A stretch of DNA of 49,033 nt from an uncultured Phycisphaerales bacterium (GCA_903871935.1 CAIQIQ010000043.1:1-49033); one strand, 5' to 3'. Numbered from the stretch's first letter, positions 16,872 to 24,988 are shown. The notes: generated by a model from the sequence alone, not told the origin. Translations and numbers: made by a program.

Positions 16872-17336
16872 ATGCCAGGATGCAGGGGTAGACGTTTCGC
16901 TTATTGGGTTCGCTTGTTACTGGTGCTGCTAGCCGGCGCTGCACCATTGCAGAGCGGAGCACAGACGCCTACGCGCCTGGCACAGCCGACCGATCTGGCC
17001 AGGAATCCCACCACGGGCACGAAAGTCATGGAAGTCACGGCCTATTGCCCGTGCAAAATATGCTGCGGCCCCAATGCCCGGGGCATCACCGCCAGCGGGC
17101 AAAGCGTCTCCTATCACAACCAAACCTTCGTCGCCGCAGATACCTCCCTGCTGCCGTTTAACAGCCAGGTCATCGTTCCTGGGTACAACCATGGCAAGCC
17201 TGTGCCAGTCATCGATCGCGGCAGCATGATTGCCGGACACAAACTCGATGTCTTCTTCCCCACTCACGCGCAGGCCCAACGCTGGGGACGACAAACATTG
17301 TCGGTAAAGATCGTGTCCACCTCTGAGGCACGGTAA
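16872..17336 (+). CDS. Secreted 3D-domain protein
   Basis: Exported protein of 154 residues with a signal peptide (about 1-30, RLLLVLLAGAAPLQSGAQ) and a 3D domain (named for three conserved Asp residues), the double-psi barrel shared with MltA and RlpA-like murein enzymes. The signature is VIDRGSMIAGHKLDVFFPTH with the Asp residues in place, preceded by VTAYCPC and CCGPNARGITASGQ. A role in cleaving or binding peptidoglycan outside the cytoplasm is inferred. Four closely spaced Cys (CPCKICC) could form disulfides or bind metal. Convergent with larA, 23 bases apart. Confidence 0.83.
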   Translation: MPGCRGRRFAYWVRLLLVLLAGAAPLQSGAQTPTRLAQPTDLARNPTTGTKVMEVTAYCPCKICCGPNARGITASGQSVSYHNQTFVAADTSLLPFNSQVIVPGYNHGKPVPVIDRGSMIAGHKLDVFFPTHAQAQRWGRQTLSVKIVSTSEAR

Positions 17337-17359
17337 ATGTGCCCGGGCTATCGCTGTTG

Positions 17360-18658
17360 TTACGCCTCAACCGGCGCACAATACGGACCTTCGGGGAACA
17401 CCGCCACCACCTTCCCCGCACCGGCGGCCTGATCCACGAGCTTCTGCACGCGCTGCTCCATCTCATTCGCTTTGGCTGTGTGTCCCGCCACCGTCAGCTT
17501 CGCCAGTTGCTCCTGCGGGATCCCCGGCGTGAGAAAATGCAGGTTCTCCCGCCCCACTCGCTCCAGTGCCCGGGCGTGCATCTGGAACTCCCACTGGTCT
17601 TTGAAGAACTGATCGCCCCTGCTGATGTCGCTCAAGAACTGCTTCCACCGATTGCTATACTGGAACATGATCTGGGCATAGACCGAGCTGCCAATCCCTT
17701 CACGGCATCCGCCGAATGCGATGATCTGCCCGCCGGGACGTACGGCCGGCAGGCAGCCGACAAAGCCCTTCACACACTGATAGAACGTCGTATCCAGCGG
17801 ATATCCACCGCTGGAGGTGATCGCCACATCTGCCAGACGCTTCACCGGGGGGCAGACACAACTGGCCGCGAACTTGCATGCCGCTTCGTGTGACGCCTCC
17901 AGTTCGCCGGCAAATGCCCGCAGTACCTGCCGCTCATTGTTCAGCACCACATTGAGCGAGAAATCCACGCCGATCTGCCGAGCCACCGAGAGCGACTCGA
18001 GATGGCACGGGTTGCCCTCAAGGTTGCCGCCGCACGCCTTGGGATTAGCCAGGAACTCGTAGCCATGGAAGTTACTCAGCGTCGCCAGGTTGGCCAGTCC
18101 CGGACAAACACTCTTGCGCCCGCCGGAGAATCCGGCCATGAAATGCGGCTCGACCAGACCGGTGATGATGCGGAAGCCCGCCTCGACAAACCGCCGGTTC
18201 AGACGAACCGTGTTGCCCGACCAGGTCTTGCCCGGCAATTCCACCAGGTCAGCGGCCGTGGAATCATGGTCTTCGATCCGATAGCCGGCCGCGATCTCGC
18301 CGCCCAGTATCTGCCGTCGTTCATCCTGCGAACTGGATCGATGCATCCCTGTGGCGATGAGGATCAGAATCTCCTCGCGTCTGACACCAGCCGACTCGAT
18401 GGTGGCCAACACGTTCGGCAGAAACGTCGCGTACGGAATCGGCCGGGTAATGTCTGATACCACGACCACGACATTGCCAGCACGTCGGCGGCGGACCAGA
18501 TCAGCCAGGGGCGACGACCCGCACGGCCGTGCCAGGGCGTCTTGGGTGCACTGCGCAGGTGTGCGATCCGCGGCCGGGAACTTCGATATATACACAATCG
18601 CGTCGTCCGGCACCCGGATCGCGATCGTCTCTTGGTCACACTGGAACTTAGTCAGCAT
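17360..18658 (-). CDS. larA: LarA-family nickel-pincer racemase
   Basis: Protein of 432 residues of the LarA family, which interconverts stereoisomers of 2-hydroxyacids such as lactate using a nickel-pincer nucleotide tethered to lysine. In numbering from ATG 18658, all key residues of the lactate racemase site can be placed: His106 (TGMHRS), His172 and Lys182 (EPHFMAGFSGGRK, ten residues apart) and His198 (FHGYEF, sixteen after the Lys), plus SDITRPIP. The true substrate may not be lactate. The cofactor needs LarB, LarC and LarE, none of which is here. It follows hicB directly; a GTG at 18667 overlapping the hicB stop is an alternative start. Confidence 0.88.
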   Translation of the reverse strand: MLTKFQCDQETIAIRVPDDAIVYISKFPAADRTPAQCTQDALARPCGSSPLADLVRRRRAGNVVVVVSDITRPIPYATFLPNVLATIESAGVRREEILILIATGMHRSSSQDERRQILGGEIAAGYRIEDHDSTAADLVELPGKTWSGNTVRLNRRFVEAGFRIITGLVEPHFMAGFSGGRKSVCPGLANLATLSNFHGYEFLANPKACGGNLEGNPCHLESLSVARQIGVDFSLNVVLNNERQVLRAFAGELEASHEAACKFAASCVCPPVKRLADVAITSSGGYPLDTTFYQCVKGFVGCLPAVRPGGQIIAFGGCREGIGSSVYAQIMFQYSNRWKQFLSDISRGDQFFKDQWEFQMHARALERVGRENLHFLTPGIPQEQLAKLTVAGHTAKANEMEQRVQKLVDQAAGAGKVVAVFPEGPYCAPVEA

Positions 18659-18663
18659 AGGTA

Positions 18664-18849
18664 TCACTGTTCCCCGCGTTTGCGGCAGAAGTCAAGATAA
18701 TCATCCACGGACTCACGGAATGCCTTTTCGATCTCCTTCACGCTGCGGCCCTGGAACGTGACCACATCACGGATGCCCACCAGTTCGCCATGCAGAATGT
18801 TGGCCTCCGGATCAAACTCGACTTTTCCGATGTATCCCAAGTACTGCAT
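18664..18849 (-). CDS. hicB: HicB family antitoxin, orphan
   Basis: Short protein of 61 residues with the HicB fold: YLGYIGKVEFDPEANILHGE, then LVGIRDVVTFQGRS, then EIEKAFRESVDDYLDFCRKRGE. In working systems it neutralises the HicA mRNA nuclease and represses its own promoter. The ATG (18849) shares a base with the stop of a truncated hicA reading (18849-18851), the normal hicA-hicB junction. With no intact hicA it is an orphan antitoxin. Its stop lies next to the larA start. Confidence 0.85.
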   Translation of the reverse strand: MQYLGYIGKVEFDPEANILHGELVGIRDVVTFQGRSVKEIEKAFRESVDDYLDFCRKRGEQ

Positions 18850-18947
18850 CACGCCTGAACTCCGGCTTCGATCAGGAATCGGCACATGGATTTGAGTGCG
18901 CCTTTGTCAGTCTCTTTCTGCAGATGCGGTCAATGAACGGAGGGAGG
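18849..18947 (-). pseudogene. hicA: hicA remnant, truncated at the 5' end with an in-frame stop
   Basis: Reading the minus strand into hicB gives VH, a TGA stop (18930-18932), then PHLQKETDKGALKSM and RFLIEAGVQA to the stop at 18849. This matches the C-terminus of HicA toxins, which read FHRPHP-QKETDKGA-K-FLE-AGV; the TGA replaces the Arg of HRPH (CGA to TGA). The N-terminal half, including the catalytic region, is absent because the brnA-like stop (18949) lies immediately upstream. The toxin is therefore dead. Confidence 0.75.
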
Positions 18948-18948
18948 A

Positions 18949-19263
18949 TTAGGCCACAGCCTTATAGATGGCATTCCGCACGATGCGCCGAACCAAGGTA
19001 GCCGGCGTCGTGTGCTTCTGCTTCGCCAATTCGTCAATCCGCGCGGTCAATTTCTTCGGCAGCACCAACGTCAGCCGGTCATGCGTTTTGTTCGATTTAT
19101 CGGCGGCCTCATGGGCCAGTGCCCTCTTCTGCCACGCATCGAACCATTGCCGATCCTTTTTCGACATCGGCTTGCCGCCTGGCACGCCTGGCGCGTCAAA
19201 CTCGCGCGTGGCCTGAGCCAACTCTTCCGCAGTCATGTCCTGGTATCGCTTGTTCGTTGTCAT
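18949..19263 (-). CDS. BrnA-like antitoxin
   Basis: Protein of 104 residues with an N-terminal MTAEELAQATREFD segment typical of BrnA-like antitoxins and a C-terminal ribbon-helix-helix (RLTLVLPKKLTARIDELAKQKHTTPATLVRRIVRNAI). It would bind the upstream BrnT-like toxin and the operon promoter. It follows the toxin gene by two bases, in the usual toxin-first order. Confidence 0.82.
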   Translation of the reverse strand: MTTNKRYQDMTAEELAQATREFDAPGVPGGKPMSKKDRQWFDAWQKRALAHEAADKSNKTHDRLTLVLPKKLTARIDELAKQKHTTPATLVRRIVRNAIYKAVA

Positions 19264-19265
19264 GG

Positions 19266-19529
19266 CTATCTCTTGAAGGCCCGCTTTTCCTTTTCGGTCA
19301 AGGGCCGTGCATGGATCACGTACACCGTGGTTGCGTCATCTTTGACGAAAACCACCTGAAGATACCTGCCAAACCGCGTTTGGCCCCAGACGCGCCATTT
19401 GCCGTGCCCCGCCTGGCAGGGATACGGCCGGCGCGCGTGACGAACAACATCCTCGGCCTCCTCCGCCTGAACGCCGTGTTTGGCAATATGCTCAAGGTTG
19501 TCTTCGTTCCAGCGGAAGTCCGTAACCAC
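19266..19529 (-). CDS. BrnT-like toxin
   Basis: RelE-fold ribonuclease toxin of about 87 residues. The family pattern is complete: FRWNEDNLEHIAKHGVQAEEAEDVV, then GKWRVWGQTRFGRYLQVVFVKDDATTVYVIHARPLTEKEKRAF. Relatives begin a few residues before the FRW-DE-N motif, so the GTG at 19529 is chosen; the frame is open to 19619 and no ribosome site decides the matter. Between here and 19895 there is a 270-base gap with no credible gene. Confidence 0.83.
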   Translation of the reverse strand: MVTDFRWNEDNLEHIAKHGVQAEEAEDVVRHARRPYPCQAGHGKWRVWGQTRFGRYLQVVFVKDDATTVYVIHARPLTEKEKRAFKR

Positions 19530-19894
19530 ATGGGAGATTCTATCGGCAGTCACGAACTCTCTCAACTTAGAAGGATTACCGACGAAAACAAACCACCACG
19601 CGAATTCGATCCCGGGCAAAGATTGATCAGACAGTGCAATCGATATGGCGGGTAACCGGGACGTAACTGTCCATCATCGTTTGCCTCAAGGCAAAGGGCG
19701 AATCATTGCTGCCTCGGCAAAGGTGACATGCCCAATTACGTCCTGTTTCGAGTTCCTTTGCTCGCCGGATCAACGACCACTCTACCACTCCAATCCCCCG
19801 CCACAAAGAACCGTGAACACCTGCTCCGCACCACTTCGCGTCCTCGCGCCGTCGTGTGAGGCTGTGCTTTTGCATTGCTTGATCTGATTCGCCC

Positions 19895-20557
19895 TTACGG
19901 CTTGTAGATTCCTTGGCGGCCGTCGGATTCGATCCACGAGACATCGCCTGGGGAGATGGGCTTGCCGGCCGGCGGTCTGGCGGAGTCGAGGGCTGCCTTG
20001 ATGCGGTTCCAGACGTCCAGCATGGCTTTGTAGGTTTCGGGGTTCTCGCCCGGAGTATAGTCGTCGTCGCGCCAGACCTTCATGCAGATCGGAGTCTGAC
20101 CGGGAACCGACAACACGGCGGTAGAGTAACTCCCGTCGGGAACGACATACGATCGCCTCTTCAGGGTCCGCGCCAGTTGATCGGATTCAAGGAGTTGCTG
20201 CCTGATGGCTTGGATCGTGGCCGGGTCCAGCCGGGCGTAGAGGAGCGGCGAGCGCACATCGCGCGGGTCCTGACTCCAGAGGATCACGCCATCGTTCCAG
20301 ATCGCGCAGAAGACCGCGCGATACTCGTACAGCTTTGGTTCTCCTGGATCAGGCAGCCTCATTCCCCAGTCGTCCTGGTAACGTATGGCGATCGGCTGAG
20401 TGGTGGCTTTGGCGAACTGCAGATGCGAAAGGTCGGCAGCATCTTCTGCGATGCGGGCCGGGGAATCGTCGGTGGGTCGGGGCCGCGAGGCGGCCGGGTG
20501 GCCACAGGCTGAAAGCAGGGCCAGGTTGGCCAGAAACGGAACGAGATACTTGCGCAT
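19895..20557 (-). CDS. Lipoprotein of unknown function
   Basis: Lipoprotein of 220 residues. AGGAGG lies 6 bases before ATG 20557, and the N-terminus MRKYLVPFLANLALLSAC carries a lipobox with Cys19 as the acylated residue. The mature part contains YRAVFCAIWNDGVILWSQD and a TIQAIRQQLLESD helix, a pattern seen in planctomycete proteins of unknown function. It would sit in a membrane facing the periplasm. Copy 2 of the mosaic repeat lies directly upstream. Confidence 0.75.
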   Translation of the reverse strand: MRKYLVPFLANLALLSACGHPAASRPRPTDDSPARIAEDAADLSHLQFAKATTQPIAIRYQDDWGMRLPDPGEPKLYEYRAVFCAIWNDGVILWSQDPRDVRSPLLYARLDPATIQAIRQQLLESDQLARTLKRRSYVVPDGSYSTAVLSVPGQTPICMKVWRDDDYTPGENPETYKAMLDVWNRIKAALDSARPPAGKPISPGDVSWIESDGRQGIYKP

Positions 20558-20611
20558 CAGTTGCCTCCTGCAAGGAACATGATACCGCAACCCGGAAAAC
20601 GGTACACGGGG

Positions 20612-21349
20612 CCCCGGCTCTTGGCGTCCTGCTTTGGACGCCCCGCTTCCACCACGATTACGTGGAGCCCTTGCTGACGCTATAGCGGTGCATTCAGAAG
20701 CACCTACGCGTCGGGCACGGCCGCCGCATCTTCTCCCCAGTCGCCTTCGGCGACGCTCTGGGACCGCCTATCGGCGGGTGGGGTTGGGGGCCAAAAATCG
20801 TGAAAGAATTCTGGATTTCGTTAAGTACCTGTCATTCCTCATCTTCCGTTTTTGGACCCCTCCAAAACACCCCATAGGGTAGAGGGACATCCGTTTTCAT
20901 CCCTCCCGGCCTCACCCGGCCACGCTATTTGACAACTGAATACGACTACTCCTACCGGACAGGTAGGTAGTGCCGCCCAAGTATGCGCACCAAACCTGCG
21001 CACCTTTGTCCATCAGCGATTTAGCTCACATAACGCGATGGACTGCGCGCACGAACCTGCGCATCTTTGGTCTTCGACCAATGACCTTGGACAAAGGACC
21101 AATGACGATCACCGAACCTGCGCTTCTTCCACCATAGGTCATCCATATCACCAACTCCCACCGACATGCGCACACAACCTGCGCACCTTTGTTCTGCCCT
21201 TCGTGCCTCTGCTTCGCATGAGTTATCCACAATCGCCCGGAACCCGCGCATCTCCTCCCCGGATATCGACCTAACCACTGTGCCAAAAACTACTTAGCGC
21301 ATAGGGGGTACCCCCGCTCCAGAACCTGCGCACCTGTCACTTATCCACA
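20612..21349 (+). repeat. Intergenic mosaic repeat, copy 2
   Basis: A gene-free region (gap 20558-21372) with the same ordered blocks as 5302-6315: block A at 20612-20689, block B at 20866-20886, block C at 20924-20943, and block E at 21239-21349 ending in TTATCCACA. The orientation relative to the flanking minus-strand genes is the same: read on the minus strand, it begins about 23 bases after the ABC-F stop. In place of the 10-bp repeats of copy 1 it carries the 61-bp array at 20993-21335. There are DnaA-box-like nonamers at 21223-21231 and 21341-21349. Confidence 0.8.
20993..21335 (+). repeat. Array of AACCTGCGCACCT boxes at 61-bp steps
   Basis: Six 13-bp boxes begin at 20993, 21054, 21115, 21176, 21241 and 21323 (variants AACCTGCGCATCT, AACCTGCGCTTCT, AACCCGCGCATCT). 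The first three steps are exactly 61 bases, then 65 and 82. The sequence between boxes is not conserved, apart from the block E parts. The box is too short for a CRISPR repeat and there are no cas genes. Copy 1 has only the last two boxes (6209 and 6289). Confidence 0.78.
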
Positions 21350-21372
21350 CCCGGCCCCTTTTCGGCCACGAG

Positions 21373-23307
21373 CTACTCCTCCCGTGAGAAGTACTCCTCT
21401 TCGAGCTGCACCAGGCGTTGTTTTAGCTGCTCGTACTCATCCTGCACTTCTTTGGCCGCGCCGGCATCCTTAAACGTATCCGGATCGGCAAAGGCTGTCT
21501 CACAGTCGAGGATCCCCTGCTCGGTAGCGTGGATTTCATGCTCGAGTTGTTCCACCGTCAGCCGGCCGAACCGGCGCAGGTACGGGTTCTTCTTGTTGCC
21601 TGAACTCGATGCCGGCCTGGACACCGGCGCAACCTCCGGCCTCTTCGCCGCAGCCCGCGCTTTCTCATCCACCTCACGCTGCCGCGCGGTGATCACATCC
21701 TGATGCTGCTTCCACTGCCACTGCTCATAATTGCCGGGGAAATCCACCATGGCTGGAGGGCGCAGGATCATCAGACGCTTGCAGATCCGCTTGAGGAAGT
21801 ATCGGTCGTGGCTGACGCAGATGATCGTTCCTTCAAACCGGAGCAACGTCTGTTCCAGCGCCTCGCGCGAAGCGATATCGAGATGGTTCGTCGGCTCATC
21901 CAGCAGCAACACATTGGGCTTATCCAGCAGCAGCTCCGCCAGGCGCACGCGGGCCTGCTCGCCGCCAGACAGGATGCCGATCTTCTTTTCAACATCCCAG
22001 TCCGAAAACAGCATCGCACCCAGCATGTCGCGAATCGGCTGCAGCCCCATGTCCGACCGGCCGGTCATCACCTGGTCGATCACCGTCTTTTCTTCATCCA
22101 GGTCGCCGAAATCCTGGTCGTAGTAGCCGATGTTCAGGTTCGTGCCCCAGCGGACCTTCCCCTCATCGGGATCGCGCAGCCCGATCAGCGATTCCAGAAG
22201 CGTCGTCTTTCCCGAGCCATTCGGGCCGATGATGCCCACTCGCTCGCCCCGGCCGACAGTAAACCCGATCCGCTGCCAGAGCTGCTTGCCGTCATAGTTC
22301 TTCGACAGGTCGCGTACCAGCAGAAGCTGATCCCCTGCCCGCTGATCCGTCGAGAAGGAAAGGTGGATCGACTTCTGCTGCTGCACCGCATCCAACACCT
22401 GATCCGATGCCAGGAAGCGCTTCAGCCGCTTCTCCCGTCCCTTGGCCTCCTTCGACCGCTGCCCCGCCCCAAACCGGCGGACAAATTCCTCGGTCTTGGC
22501 GATCTCTTCCTGTTGCTTGCCATACGCCCGCTGTTGCGTCAACTCGTGCAGGTCGCGTTGCTTGATGAAGTCGGAGTAATTGCCATCGTATGCCTTGAGC
22601 CCGCCATTGCGCACCCACGCAATGCGCGTACACAGCCGATCCAGCAGATACCGATCATGGCTAATCAGCAGCACCGCGCCCGAGAACGCCTCCAAGAAGC
22701 TCTCCAGCCACTCGATCGCCTCAAGATCAAGGTGATTCGTCGGCTCATCCAGCAGCAACAGGTCCGGCTCCTGCACCAGCAGCTTGGTCAGCGCTAGGCG
22801 TGAACGCTGCCCTCCCGAAAGCGTGGAGACATCCTGTTCCCACGCCGACTGCGGCAATCCCACACCCAGCAGCGTCGCCTCCACCCGATGCCGCCAGGCA
22901 TGCCCGCCGGCCGCGTCAAACTCCTGTTGCACCGCCTGATAGTTCCGCAACGTCTTCTTCAGATCCTCTCCCGCGTGCTCGGCCATCGCGTGTTCAAGAT
23001 CACGCAGCCGGTGGGCAAGCTGATGCAGACTCTCAAACGCCAACTCCGCCTCATCGATCACCGATCGTCCCGGCGGGAACACCGGCTCCTGCGGCAGATA
23101 CCCCGCCTTCACGGTCTTTCGGATCGTGGCATCGCCCGACTCAAACGGGACCTCACCCAGCAGGATCCGCATCAGCGTGCTTTTTCCCGAGCCATTTGCC
23201 CCCACCAGCCCGATCCGTTGCCCGCGGTAGATGGACAGGGAAGCCCCATCGAACAGCACGCGCTGGCCGAAGCTTTTGTGGATGTTGGAAAGTACCGCGA
23301 TAGGCAC
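21373..23307 (-). CDS. ABC-F ATPase, Uup/YheS-like
   Basis: Soluble tandem-ATPase protein of 644 residues without membrane helices, of the ABC-F group that acts on ribosomes (translation factors or ribosome protection). Domain 1 has Walker A GANGSGKST, signature LSGGQRSR and Walker B LLLLDEPTNHLD; domain 2 has GPNGSGKTT, LSGGEQAR and LLLDEPTNHLD. A charged linker with FVRRFGAGQRSKEAKGREKRLKRF joins them, as in the P-site tRNA-interacting motif of this group. A C-terminal extension (about 560-644) ends in a coiled coil like Uup or YheS. Which subfamily it belongs to is not certain. Confidence 0.9.
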   Translation of the reverse strand: MPIAVLSNIHKSFGQRVLFDGASLSIYRGQRIGLVGANGSGKSTLMRILLGEVPFESGDATIRKTVKAGYLPQEPVFPPGRSVIDEAELAFESLHQLAHRLRDLEHAMAEHAGEDLKKTLRNYQAVQQEFDAAGGHAWRHRVEATLLGVGLPQSAWEQDVSTLSGGQRSRLALTKLLVQEPDLLLLDEPTNHLDLEAIEWLESFLEAFSGAVLLISHDRYLLDRLCTRIAWVRNGGLKAYDGNYSDFIKQRDLHELTQQRAYGKQQEEIAKTEEFVRRFGAGQRSKEAKGREKRLKRFLASDQVLDAVQQQKSIHLSFSTDQRAGDQLLLVRDLSKNYDGKQLWQRIGFTVGRGERVGIIGPNGSGKTTLLESLIGLRDPDEGKVRWGTNLNIGYYDQDFGDLDEEKTVIDQVMTGRSDMGLQPIRDMLGAMLFSDWDVEKKIGILSGGEQARVRLAELLLDKPNVLLLDEPTNHLDIASREALEQTLLRFEGTIICVSHDRYFLKRICKRLMILRPPAMVDFPGNYEQWQWKQHQDVITARQREVDEKARAAAKRPEVAPVSRPASSSGNKKNPYLRRFGRLTVEQLEHEIHATEQGILDCETAFADPDTFKDAGAAKEVQDEYEQLKQRLVQLEEEYFSREE

Positions 23308-23455
23308 GGGAGGGGCATTAGATACCGCCCCAACCGGTCGGAAGCAACCGCCGCCTCCCTCGTCGCGCCGCGATCGACGCGAACCCGGCTCTGCCGCAAC
23401 TTCCCGAATCCTTGCGCATGTTCGTCTGTAGCAGGAGGCCTAGGAAGGAGCGGTC

Positions 23456-24277
23456 ATGCGAAAGTGGCTTGGGCAGTTGGATCGGATTCTGCGCGGGGAT
23501 GCCACCCAGCTTCCCGCTCTTCGTGAAGGCCGGATCGACATCTCCGGCCGCGGGCTTTCAACCGTGCTGCTGATCCTCGCGATGGTGTACGGATTGTGCA
23601 TGGGCTGCTTTGCCATGACCCGGGGCACGACCGACGCCTGGAAACAGGTCTTCGCCAGCACCTTCAAATTCCCCGCCCTCTTCTTCCTCACGCTCATCGT
23701 CACCTTTCCCTCGCTCTATGTCTTCAACGCCCTGGTCGGATCGCGGCTGACCCCAATCTCGCTTGGCCGACTACTCACGGCGGCCGTCGGCGTCATGCTC
23801 GCCGTGCTCGCCTCCTTCGGCACCATCGTCGCCTTCTTCTCCTTCACCACCACCAGCTACCCGTTCATGGTCCTGCTCAACGTCATCGCCTGCTCAGTCG
23901 GCGGTGCCCTGGGCCTCAAGTTCCTACTCCAGACACTGCATCGCCTGACCATGGCGATGATCCCGCCCGCGCCATTGCCGCAGCCATCCGCTCCGCCGCC
24001 GCTCCCTTCCACCGATGCCCTCCCCGAAGCGAAACTCGTCTCCCGGCCCGCCAAACCCGGCGCGCTGGACATGCCTGAAGGCCATGTCCTGGGGTCCAAC
24101 GTCAAACTGATCTTCCGCATCTGGATCATCGTCTTCGCTCTGGTCGGCGCCCAAATGAGCTGGGTGCTGCGGCCATTTATCGGCAACCCCGCTCAGCCCT
24201 TCAGCCTCTTCCGCCCCAAAGGCTCCAACTTCTTCGAAGCTGTCTTCGGCGTCATCCGCAACTTGCTGGGAGCGTAA
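23456..24277 (+). CDS. Multi-pass membrane protein, first of a paralogous pair
   Basis: Integral membrane protein of 273 residues with about five or six hydrophobic helices and a Pro-rich cytoplasmic-looking linker near 175-200 (PPAPLPQPSAPPPLPS). Strong ribosome site AGGAAGGAG before the ATG. It shares with the next gene an N-terminal DRILRG, a KFP-LFFLTLIVTFPSLYV-N-LVG segment, and a C-terminal LRPFIGNPAQPF. I do not know the family; the arrangement recalls Yip1-like membrane proteins but this is a guess. Two bases separate it from its paralogue. Confidence 0.75.
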   Translation: MRKWLGQLDRILRGDATQLPALREGRIDISGRGLSTVLLILAMVYGLCMGCFAMTRGTTDAWKQVFASTFKFPALFFLTLIVTFPSLYVFNALVGSRLTPISLGRLLTAAVGVMLAVLASFGTIVAFFSFTTTSYPFMVLLNVIACSVGGALGLKFLLQTLHRLTMAMIPPAPLPQPSAPPPLPSTDALPEAKLVSRPAKPGALDMPEGHVLGSNVKLIFRIWIIVFALVGAQMSWVLRPFIGNPAQPFSLFRPKGSNFFEAVFGVIRNLLGA

Positions 24278-24279
24278 GT

Positions 24280-24963
24280 ATGCCCGCGCCTTCCCTCAGC
24301 ACCTCTCCCGCGCTCGCCGTCGATCGCATCCTCCGCGGCCATTGGGACACCTCCCAGACCCACCGCGCTGCCAGCCTGCAGATCGCCGTCATGGTGATCA
24401 TCTTCGGCCTGTTCTACGGCGCGATGATGGGCACTTTCTCCGGGCTCTGGGGCGATCGCCTGCTGCAGATTCTTTACTCCGCCATCAAGGTGCCGCTGCT
24501 GCTGGGCGTCACTTTCGTCGTCGCCCTACCCAGCTTCTGGGTAGTCAACCGCCTGATGGGTCTGGGCGACGATTTCGGGCGCATCTTCCACGGCCTGGTC
24601 GCCACCCAGGCCACCCTCACCATCATCCTCGCCGCCCTGGCGCCATTCACCGCCTTCTGGTACTGCTCCAGCGCCAACTACCAGGGCGCCATCCTCTTCA
24701 ACGCCCTGGCCTTCGCCATCGCCAGCGTCGCCGCCCAATGGCGGCTCTCGCGTTACTACCGGCCGCTGATCGCCCATAACCGCCGCCACAGAGCCATGCA
24801 GGCCATGTGGCTGATCCTCTATGCCTTCGTCGGCATCCAGATGGGCTGGACGCTGCGCCCCTTCATCGGCGACCCCACCCAACCCGCCCAGTTCTTCCGC
24901 TCCGAACCCTTCAGCAACGCCTATGTCGTCGTCGGCCACCTTCTTCTGGGCATTGTCCGCTAG
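24280..24963 (+). CDS. Multi-pass membrane protein, second of a paralogous pair
   Basis: Membrane protein of 227 residues, a shorter relative of the preceding one: DRILRG at residue 15, K-PLLLGVTFVVALPSFWVVN-L-G, and LRPFIGDPTQP near the C-terminus. It lacks the Pro-rich linker. ATG 24280 lies two bases after the previous stop, so translation is likely coupled and the products may form a heterocomplex. A strong hairpin terminator follows. Function unknown. Confidence 0.75.
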   Translation: MPAPSLSTSPALAVDRILRGHWDTSQTHRAASLQIAVMVIIFGLFYGAMMGTFSGLWGDRLLQILYSAIKVPLLLGVTFVVALPSFWVVNRLMGLGDDFGRIFHGLVATQATLTIILAALAPFTAFWYCSSANYQGAILFNALAFAIASVAAQWRLSRYYRPLIAHNRRHRAMQAMWLILYAFVGIQMGWTLRPFIGDPTQPAQFFRSEPFSNAYVVVGHLLLGIVR

Positions 24964-24988
24964 TCACGAACGCAGACGACCGAGCCAA

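Noticed and set aside
19627..19944. A 105-codon minus-strand open frame upstream of the BrnT-like gene
   Set aside because: Low-complexity residues, no ribosome site, and overlap with the end of the lipoprotein gene; it reads like translated intergenic repeat text.
20612..21349. Chromosomal or plasmid origin of replication
   Set aside because: DnaA-box-like nonamers are present, but there is no dnaA, dnaN, parAB or rep gene and no AT-rich unwinding region, and the same block occurs at 5302-6315; kept only as a finding about the repeat.
21703..22797. A 364-codon open frame on the plus strand
   Set aside because: Antisense to the ABC-F gene; Gln/Arg/Leu-rich with no domain.
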